In this document: in pieces, positions 57,976-64,000 of the stretch
How the letters are laid out: every line of letters begins with the position of its first letter
Position numbering within the stretch: the first letter of the stretch is position 1
Source of the DNA: Liminaster sp017519885
GTDB lineage: Bacteria; Bacteroidota; Bacteroidia; Bacteroidales; UBA3663
Reading direction: 5' to 3'
Assembly (NCBI GenBank): GCA_017519885.1
Contig: JAFWRO010000012.1
Span: 62,001-126,000 of the forward strand
DNA length: 64,000 nucleotides
Notes under the pieces: model-generated
Databases searched by the model: none
What the model was told of the DNA's origin: nothing
The model's input: only the letters and a program-made list of their open reading frames with translations
Position numbers and translations under genes: made by a program

Positions 57976-59049
57976 ATGAAAATCGGTTTCGACGCCAAAC
58001 GCTATTACCACAATCACACAGGCATCGGCAATTACAGCCGTGCCATCATCAAGGGATTGCAAGCGCTCTATCCCGACGACGACTATCTCCTCTACGACGA
58101 GAAGACCTTCTCGCGCACCTTCCGACTGGGACGAAAGGCAGCACGCGACGGCTGCGAACTTTTCCATGGACTTTCCAACGAACTACCTGCCGACATTCTG
58201 AAGAGTGGCGTGCGTTCCATCGTCACCTTGCACGACACGGCATGGCGCACCTACCCGCAGATGTACCATTGGATCGATCGCCAACTCTACGACTACAAAT
58301 ATGGTCGCAGTTGCCACATCGCCAACCATGTGCTTGCCATCTCCGAAAGTACCAAGAAGGATGTGATGCGCTTCTACGACATTCCCGAAGTCAAGATTTC
58401 GGTCATCTATCAGCCAGTCCAGGAACTATTCTACAAACCACTCTCCAGCGACGAAGCCGACCGACTCATTTCCGATGCGGTTTCGTCGGGAATGCTTTCG
58501 GCAGCCCTTCCCAAAGACTTCATCCTCAACGTGGGTAGCATCAACAGTCGCAAGAACCTGTTGGGACTCGTCCGGGCCCTTGAACTTATTCCTGCTGAGC
58601 AGCGTCCCCCGCTTCTCGTTGTCGGCAACGGCCACGAATATAAGCGCGACGTAATGAATTACATCGCAAAGCATCATCTCGAGCAATATGTCCGCATCGA
58701 AACCGGTGTCAGCGACAACAAGGTGTTGCAAGCCCTCTATTCCAAAGCACTCCTGATGGCCTATCCTTCCCATTATGAAGGTTTCGGACTGCCCGTGGTC
58801 GAAGCAGCGCTCCAAGGCTGTCCTATTCTGACCAGCAACGTTAGTTCTCTCCCCGAAGCAGCAGGACCAGGCGCCTTGCTCTGCGACCCCGCCGACATAG
58901 AATCCATCCACAAATATCTCACCGAACTGCTCGACGACAGCAGCATGGCACAACGTCTGGCCGAAGTAGCCGAGGAGTATGCCCGCTGCCACTTCGACCC
59001 GCGCACACTCACCGAGCAATTGCATGAGCTTTACCTAAAAATCTGTTAG
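57976..59049 (+). CDS. GT4-type glycosyltransferase
   Basis: The 357-residue protein has the GT-B fold pattern of GT4: FDAKRYYHNHTGIGNYSR at the N-terminus with the donor-binding glycines, NVGSINSRKNLLGLVRAL (about 191-208), and the EX7E-type region MAYPSHYEGFGLPVVEAALQGCP (about 259-281). It transfers a nucleotide-activated sugar to a glycan or lipid on the cytoplasmic side. Acceptor unknown. It starts 1 bp after the YitT stop, so translation is probably coupled. Confidence 0.9.
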   Translation: MKIGFDAKRYYHNHTGIGNYSRAIIKGLQALYPDDDYLLYDEKTFSRTFRLGRKAARDGCELFHGLSNELPADILKSGVRSIVTLHDTAWRTYPQMYHWIDRQLYDYKYGRSCHIANHVLAISESTKKDVMRFYDIPEVKISVIYQPVQELFYKPLSSDEADRLISDAVSSGMLSAALPKDFILNVGSINSRKNLLGLVRALELIPAEQRPPLLVVGNGHEYKRDVMNYIAKHHLEQYVRIETGVSDNKVLQALYSKALLMAYPSHYEGFGLPVVEAALQGCPILTSNVSSLPEAAGPGALLCDPADIESIHKYLTELLDDSSMAQRLAEVAEEYARCHFDPRTLTEQLHELYLKIC

Positions 59050-59051
59050 GG

Positions 59052-59185
59052 ATTTTAAAGATATTAAGGGATTCTAAGGGATATTAAGGGACGTCACCTT
59101 CGACTTTCAAGACTATACGTCAAGAAAAACATATGTCCCTAAAATTCCCTTAGAATCCCTTAATATCCCCAGGAATCCCTTAGAA
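59052..59185. repeat. AGGGATATTAAGGGATT-type repeats with long inverted symmetry
   Basis: Units of AAGGGATTCTAAGGGAT and GGATATTAAGGGA at 59052-59092 are mirrored by TCCCTTAGAATCCCT and TTAATATCCC at 59145-59185, so the convergent 3' ends of the GT4 and LTA-synthase-like mRNAs can form a long hairpin. Related single units lie at 38880-38895 and 53638-53652. Confidence 0.8.
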
Positions 59186-59187
59186 TC

Positions 59188-61185
59188 TTATCTTTTATCC
59201 AAATCGTCAAACAATCGCTGGAGGAATGCCTTGCCCCAGCGCTGTGCCTGATGTTCCGGATCGTAGCTCCACTTTAGCGGCACATCCACCTGACGGTTGT
59301 CCTGTGTATAGCAGATGGTCTTTACGCCCGTAGTGTCACACACATCGGCAAGGAGGCCGAAACCATCGGGGTAATCGTAGAATGCATATCGAGGCGTTGC
59401 CGGATCGAGCAGGTCCTTGCTGAAGTTGAAATCCTCATGATGAATGCCTAATTGTCCGAGCAAGGTGGCCGACAAATCTGTCTGGTCGCCCAACGCGTCT
59501 ATCTCATGAATCTCCACACCTTCGGCGTCCATAGGCAACTGCAGAGCTCCACCTGTCCAAACCATCGGGATATGGTATCGGTCGGGCTCCTGGAACTCCA
59601 TGTTTTCGGGATAATAACTGCAATGGTCAGGCAGGACGACGACAAGCAGGTCGTTCCAAACCTGAGGATCGGCCTTCAACTGGTCGATAAATCTGCCCAA
59701 GCAGGAATCTGCATACGCAAACGAATTGGCAAACGGATGCTCGAGTCGATTGAATGATGGCACGTCGAATGGTTCATGGCTCGACAAAGTAAGCACGACC
59801 TTGAAGAATGGTCCCTCTTCTCCTTCAGAACCTTTCGAACTTTCAGAACCCTTCGAACCTTTCGAACCTTCAGAACCCTTCGCACCTTTCCGAACATCCT
59901 CCAATATCCTAATATAAACCACTTCATCGGGCGCGCCCCATTGCTGCATACGTTCTGCTCTTGAGAAGTTGTTCATACTGACTACTTCTTCGATGCCTCC
60001 TGCACGCAGGAAGCCCAACATATTGGTGAAATTGGCATCACCACCATAATAGAACTGAGGATGATATCCCTCTTCCTTCAGTCGTTGGGGTAGATACTGC
60101 AGATGATTGCATTTCGACTGGTCCTTCATCACCGTCGTGGTGGGTTGAGCAGGATAACCGGCCAATATCGAAGCTACGCCACGATCGGTGCGCCACGAGG
60201 TACAGTAAAAGCGCGTCCAGCCCAGTCCCTCCTTGTAGAGTCGCGTCAATTCGGGCATCACGCGTGGATCGGCATCAGGATATAGGGCTGTGCAGGCCTT
60301 TCCGCTGAATCCTTCGAGAATGATGAGCAGGATGTTCGGACGATTGGTCTTCAATAATGTACGTCGGGTGCTTCTCAGCGAATCGGAAGTGTTCACCGTA
60401 AGTCGGTTCAGCTCGGCAAGGGCCTCATCACACTCCTCATCAGTCATGAATCGATACATCTCGTCGTAATTCTTCTGCTTACTCAGAGAATAGAGGAACG
60501 AAAAGACGGGATTGACAGCCGCCTGGTTAAGATTCATCTCGGTCGAGAAATATGCCCTGCCCACATTCATCGTGCTTTCGCTTACTCCTCCGCGGATGCA
60601 GAGGAAAACGATTCCCGCAAACAGCAAACCCTGCAACGTGTGAATGATTCGTCTTCGAAGCGGTTCGGGACGATTGGAGCATGCCTCACGCCACAAGTGG
60701 CTATGACTGCGCTGAGGTGACGGCATCAGTTTATGCAGCAACCATTCGACGACATAAAGTATCAGGAGGATACCTCCGATGCCCAATACGTACATCCACC
60801 AGGGAGCTGAAGCCAATGCCTCAGCAGGATTGTCGAGCAGATAGATGAGTGGTGTAGCATCGAGTCGGAATCCCCAATAACCAAACAACACCAAGTCGGT
60901 GAGCCACAAGAAAAGGACGACGAAGAACAGGATACCCAGCACCCAATACATCAGATGACGATACCAGTTGCCCGGCAGCCATAGGTGAAACAGTTTCACA
61001 ATCAGGGGGACAGCCACGACATATCCAGCCACTGTGAGATCCTGTGGCACGCTGTGGATGAGCACCTGCAGCCAATCGCCTATACCATATTGTCCATATA
61101 CCCCGTAGTGGAACACCATGAAGATGATGGTTCCGACAAGGAAAAAGCCCACCACCGAGGCAAATATGATCATTAACTTTCGCAT
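59188..61185 (-). CDS. LTA synthase/sulfatase-type membrane phosphotransferase
   Basis: Five membrane helices occupy about residues 1-190. The periplasmic alkaline-phosphatase-like domain has NILLIILEGFSGKACT with the nucleophile Thr (about 283-298) and metal ligands in the DHC segment (VVLPDHCSYYPE). LtaS-family enzymes transfer phosphoglycerol or phosphoethanolamine from lipids to glycans. In a Gram-negative organism it may modify lipid A, capsule or osmoregulated glycans. Residues about 430-455 (GAKGSEGSKGSKGSESSKG) are encoded by intergenic-type repeat DNA. A paralogue lies divergently at 61406. Confidence 0.88.
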   Translation of the reverse strand: MRKLMIIFASVVGFFLVGTIIFMVFHYGVYGQYGIGDWLQVLIHSVPQDLTVAGYVVAVPLIVKLFHLWLPGNWYRHLMYWVLGILFFVVLFLWLTDLVLFGYWGFRLDATPLIYLLDNPAEALASAPWWMYVLGIGGILLILYVVEWLLHKLMPSPQRSHSHLWREACSNRPEPLRRRIIHTLQGLLFAGIVFLCIRGGVSESTMNVGRAYFSTEMNLNQAAVNPVFSFLYSLSKQKNYDEMYRFMTDEECDEALAELNRLTVNTSDSLRSTRRTLLKTNRPNILLIILEGFSGKACTALYPDADPRVMPELTRLYKEGLGWTRFYCTSWRTDRGVASILAGYPAQPTTTVMKDQSKCNHLQYLPQRLKEEGYHPQFYYGGDANFTNMLGFLRAGGIEEVVSMNNFSRAERMQQWGAPDEVVYIRILEDVRKGAKGSEGSKGSKGSESSKGSEGEEGPFFKVVLTLSSHEPFDVPSFNRLEHPFANSFAYADSCLGRFIDQLKADPQVWNDLLVVVLPDHCSYYPENMEFQEPDRYHIPMVWTGGALQLPMDAEGVEIHEIDALGDQTDLSATLLGQLGIHHEDFNFSKDLLDPATPRYAFYDYPDGFGLLADVCDTTGVKTICYTQDNRQVDVPLKWSYDPEHQAQRWGKAFLQRLFDDLDKR
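59823..59897 (-). repeat. TTCGAACC/TTCAGAACC repeats inside the LTA-synthase-like gene
   Basis: Eight or so 9-bp units such as AACCTTTCG and AACCCTTCG run in frame and add a flexible Lys-Gly-Ser-Glu stretch between two parts of the periplasmic domain. Same family as 30262-30331 and 34321-34405. Confidence 0.85.
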
Positions 61186-61245
61186 AATACCTTTTTATTT
61201 ATAACCCAACATCCCCTATCGTTTTCGAATGTTGAAAAAACGCCG

Positions 61246-61365
61246 CAAAGTTAACAAAAGAAAAGAAAACCGCAAAACTTGGACGTGCAAAAATGAATTA
61301 TCTTTGAATAATTTTGAAATAATGTGCAATTCATTTGGCATTTTGCAAAATAAAGACTAACTTTG
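61246..61365. promoter_or_regulatory. Divergent promoters of the two LTA-synthase-like genes
   Basis: CAAAGTTA at 61246-61253 (TAACTTTG on the minus strand) and TAACTTTG at 61358-61365 on the plus strand are identical 8-mers, 61 and 41 bp before the respective starts. Confidence 0.7.
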
Positions 61366-61405
61366 CACCCGATATTCGAAAGTTACCCTCAAACAATTAA
61401 CTACT

Positions 61406-63397
61406 TTGAAACCTATAGATTCTCTCCGACGTTCGGCCCCAGGGGTCATCGTAGCCTATCTTCTTAACATGTTGATGGCCTACGTGGCATTCATGATCTG
61501 CCGCGTCGTATATGTCGCCCTTAACTGGACCGCCTTCCATGTCGGTTTGTTCCAGAATTCGTGGAGCGACCTGCTGGCCGGATCGCTGTTGTTCGACACC
61601 TCAGCCTTGCTCTATCTCAATGCGCTCTATCTGTTACTGATGCTCCTGCCCATCCACCTGAAGGAGCATGCACGCTATCATCGCGTGGTACGCATCGTCT
61701 ATCTGGTATTCAATGGCATCGGCATCATTGCCAATCTTGCCGATGCAGTCTATTTCCCTTTCACGGGACGTCGCACCACAGCCACGGTCTTTAGCGAATT
61801 TTCCAACGAAGGCAATCTGGGGGATATCGTGGGCACAGAGATTTTACATAGTTGGTATCTCGTTCTGCTGTTCGTCGTACTCATTTGGGCAATGTATAAA
61901 CTGTACATCATGCCCTGCCGCGAAGAGGATGAAGCCAAGCCTATTCGTCTCCGCAACTACTACCCCACCCTCTCTGTGGCTTTGCTCATTATGGTTGGGC
62001 TCACCGTGGCCGGTATGCGCGGAGGCTTCACCACAGCCGTACGCCCCATTACCATCTCCAACGCCAATCAGTACGTCAGCCGTCCGGCCGATGCCGCCAT
62101 CGTGCTCAACACGCCCTTCTCGATCATTCGCACGTTGGGCAAGAAGACGTTTGTCGATCCCGGATATTTCGCTACACAGGAAGAACTCGATGCCATCTTC
62201 ACCCCCGAGCACTATCCTACCGACACTACATCCTTCGTCCCGCGCAATGTGGTCGTCATCATCGTCGAGAGTCTTGGCCGCGAATACATCGGTGCGCTCA
62301 ACGACCTCGGTCAATGCGGTGACGATTACCAGGGATATACGCCCTTCATCGACCAGATCTGCCGCCACGCTTTCACCACCGACTGGTCATTCTCCAACGG
62401 GCGCAAATCCATCGATGCTATGCCCTCCATTCTCAGTGGTATACCGATGTTCGTCGAACCCTTCTTCCTTACTTCCGCTTCGCTCAACGAAGTGGGTGGC
62501 TTGGCACGCTGCCTTGGCGGCAAAGGCTACGAGACAGCCTTCTTCCATGGTGCACAAAACGGCTCGATGGGCTTCCAGGCGTTCAGTCGTGCCACCGGTT
62601 TCGACTCCTACTATGGTCGCACCGAGTATGATGCCGATCCAGCTTTCGGAGGCGAAGACGATTTCGACGGCACCTGGGCCATCTGGGACGAGCCGTTCCT
62701 GCAGTTCTATGGCAAGAAGATGTCCGAGATGCGCGAACCGTTCATGACCACCGTCTTCACAGCCTCATCGCATCACCCGTTTGCCATCCCCGAGCAATAC
62801 CGCGACACTTTCCCCGAAGAAGGCATCGCCATGCATAAGTGCATCCGTTACCTTGACCATTCGCTTCGCCGTTTCTTCGAACGCGTCAGCGCTGAGCCCT
62901 GGTACGAACGCACCCTATTCGTCATCGCAGGCGACCACACCAACCTCACCGACCAGGCCTTTTATCAGACCGACCTCGGATACTTTGGCTCGCCTTTCAT
63001 CCTCTTCGACCCCACGGGCACACTCGTTGCTCCACAGCGTCGTCATGCCATCGCCCAGCAAATCGACGTGATGCCCACTGTCCTTTCGGCCCTTCATTAC
63101 GATGAGCCCTACGTCGCCTTCGGATGCGATCTGCTCACCACGCCCGACAACCTCACCTGGGCCATCAACTATGCAGGAGGTATCTACCAGTATGTCGAGG
63201 ATGGCTATCTTCTCCAGTTCGACGGCGAGCAACCCCGTGCCCTCTATGACATCCTGGGTGACTGGTATCAGACCCACGACCTCAAGGACGATCCAGCGGC
63301 TCAAACCATCCTCGAAGCCCGCCTCAAACGAACCAAGGCCATCATCCAAAGCTATATGCAGCGCATGGTAAATGATAGCCTTATCATTAGGCGATAG
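61406..63397 (+). CDS. Second LTA synthase/sulfatase-type membrane phosphotransferase
   Basis: The 663-residue protein probably starts at TTG 61406 (KPIDSLRRSAPG), just before the first membrane helix; no in-frame ATG occurs until the helix itself. Five membrane segments (to about 210) precede the catalytic domain: NVVVIIVESLGREYIGAL (about 284-301), SFSNGRKSIDAMPSILSG and AGDHTNLTDQAFYQ (about 508-521) with metal ligands. The catalytic position is Ser or Thr-like region ESLGRE, differing from the EGFSGKAC of its neighbour, so the two may act on different acceptors. Confidence 0.86.
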   Translation: MKPIDSLRRSAPGVIVAYLLNMLMAYVAFMICRVVYVALNWTAFHVGLFQNSWSDLLAGSLLFDTSALLYLNALYLLLMLLPIHLKEHARYHRVVRIVYLVFNGIGIIANLADAVYFPFTGRRTTATVFSEFSNEGNLGDIVGTEILHSWYLVLLFVVLIWAMYKLYIMPCREEDEAKPIRLRNYYPTLSVALLIMVGLTVAGMRGGFTTAVRPITISNANQYVSRPADAAIVLNTPFSIIRTLGKKTFVDPGYFATQEELDAIFTPEHYPTDTTSFVPRNVVVIIVESLGREYIGALNDLGQCGDDYQGYTPFIDQICRHAFTTDWSFSNGRKSIDAMPSILSGIPMFVEPFFLTSASLNEVGGLARCLGGKGYETAFFHGAQNGSMGFQAFSRATGFDSYYGRTEYDADPAFGGEDDFDGTWAIWDEPFLQFYGKKMSEMREPFMTTVFTASSHHPFAIPEQYRDTFPEEGIAMHKCIRYLDHSLRRFFERVSAEPWYERTLFVIAGDHTNLTDQAFYQTDLGYFGSPFILFDPTGTLVAPQRRHAIAQQIDVMPTVLSALHYDEPYVAFGCDLLTTPDNLTWAINYAGGIYQYVEDGYLLQFDGEQPRALYDILGDWYQTHDLKDDPAAQTILEARLKRTKAIIQSYMQRMVNDSLIIRR

Positions 63398-63416
63398 TTT
63401 TTCGAAATAACAACAT

Positions 63417-63482
63417 TCCGGTATACCGCTATACCGTTATATCTGATTTTCGGTATCACGGCATTACGAAATCCCGAAACCC
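63417..63482. repeat. Short GGTATACCG/GGTATCACG-type repeats before the acyltransferase
   Basis: Units such as CCGGTATAC, CGCTATACC, CGGTATCAC and CGGCATTAC repeat loosely at 10-14 bp. The 102-bp gap shows no clear promoter, so the acyltransferase may be read from the upstream gene. Confidence 0.5.
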
Positions 63483-63499
63483 CGTCAAAAAATAATACA

Positions 63500-64000
63500 A
63501 TGGCAAAAAAGCAAGATAACATCTTCTACCGGGTGCTCTACTACATCATCCTCGTGCCAGGCTATGCCGTGTCGCTGCTCCCGATGTGGTGGCACTACAT
63601 GTGGTCCGATGTGCTCTACCTGCTCATCCATCGCTTGGTGGGTTATCGTCGAAAGGTGGTGCGCCGTAACCTGACGGACAGTTTTCCTGACAAGACAGAA
63701 GGCGAACTCCGCAAGGTGGAGAGGGATTTCTATCACTACTTCTGCGACCTGCTGGTCGAAGCCATCAAGTTCATCTCCATCAGCCGTGAAGAGATGCGTC
63801 GTCGCATGAACTTCGAGAACATCGAGCCCGTTATCGACTCATGTCAGCGCGGCAAGAACTGCGCCGTCTATCTTGGCCACTACGGCAACTGGGAGTGGAT
63901 CAGTTCCATGCAACTTTGGATCGACCCGAAGATAGGTCAATGCACACAACTTTACCATCCGCTTGAAAACCCCGCGATGGACCGACTTATGGGATATATC
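63500..64000 (+). CDS. Lipid A biosynthesis acyltransferase (LpxL/HtrB family), N-terminal part
   Basis: The frame from ATG 63500 runs off the window after 167 codons. It begins MAKKQDNIFYRVLYY, has a membrane-spanning segment near residues 10-30, the VVRRNLTDSFPDKTE segment and the acyltransferase motif HYGNWEW (about 127-133), the HX4(D/E) catalytic signature. These inner-membrane enzymes add secondary acyl chains to lipid A. The C-terminal half cannot be seen. Confidence 0.9.
   Translation, partial: MAKKQDNIFYRVLYYIILVPGYAVSLLPMWWHYMWSDVLYLLIHRLVGYRRKVVRRNLTDSFPDKTEGELRKVERDFYHYFCDLLVEAIKFISISREEMRRRMNFENIEPVIDSCQRGKNCAVYLGHYGNWEWISSMQLWIDPKIGQCTQLYHPLENPAMDRLMGYI

Overview
The window looks like chromosomal DNA of a Bacteroidales bacterium, most probably a Prevotella-like gut or rumen organism. 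The evidence is Bacteroidetes-type promoters (TAnnTTTG at -7, often TTTG about 20 bp upstream) in front of most transcription units, no Shine-Dalgarno sequences, a SusC/SusD pair, lipoproteins with acidic residues after the lipobox Cys, TSP3-like and T9SS-like enzyme tails, and short-period repeats between genes. I saw no tRNA, rRNA, CRISPR array or insertion sequence.

Layout. 1-2.4 kb: end of a glycoside-hydrolase-like gene, a structured RNA, then yraN-tatC. 2.4-5.6 kb: a divergent pectate lyase / galactanase pair. 5.7-7.7 kb: groES-groEL. 7.8-9.5 kb: a lone DUF4143 ATPase gene between two 59-bp direct repeats. 9.5-13.6 kb: a PhoR/PhoB-like two-component system, a Na/phosphate cotransporter, and a mirror-symmetric divergent promoter that also faces a small unannotated transcript. 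13.6-14.5 kb: a small multidrug/guanidinium-type exporter behind a terminator-bearing leader, plus a NimA-like flavoprotein. 14.6-23.3 kb: a giant DUF4011 helicase/nuclease, an MscS-type channel and a GH20 hexosaminidase. 23.5-27.5 kb: an accessory-looking stretch with a membrane protein/HTH pair, an unrecognised protein, a short AraC-type protein, long inverted repeats and a ten-unit array of 42-bp palindromes.

27.5-42.1 kb is a glucuronoarabinoxylan region. GH10 xylanase, GH115 glucuronidase, GH35-like galactosidase, a carbohydrate esterase, a GPH symporter and cytoplasmic GH43 would cut, import and finish xylan pieces; a mannitol-dehydrogenase-family enzyme (probably fructuronate reductase) would process the released glucuronate. 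A His-rich zinc/cadmium-type P-ATPase sits in the middle. 42.3-48.8 kb is a SusC-SusD-DUF5012-Lipid_bd operon that may or may not serve the same glycan.

48.9-64 kb is mostly housekeeping and envelope: lipocalin-like lipoprotein, Wzi-like capsule protein, FtsB/DivIC, agmatine deiminase, GAPDH, QueA, a DUF2027-Smr protein, YitT, a GT4 glycosyltransferase, two divergent LTA-synthase-like enzymes, and the start of an LpxL-type acyltransferase cut by the window edge. The observations I rate highest are the symmetric Pho-type promoter with its small transcript, the repeat-bounded ATPase cassette, the palindrome array, and intergenic-repeat DNA that has entered three reading frames without breaking them.
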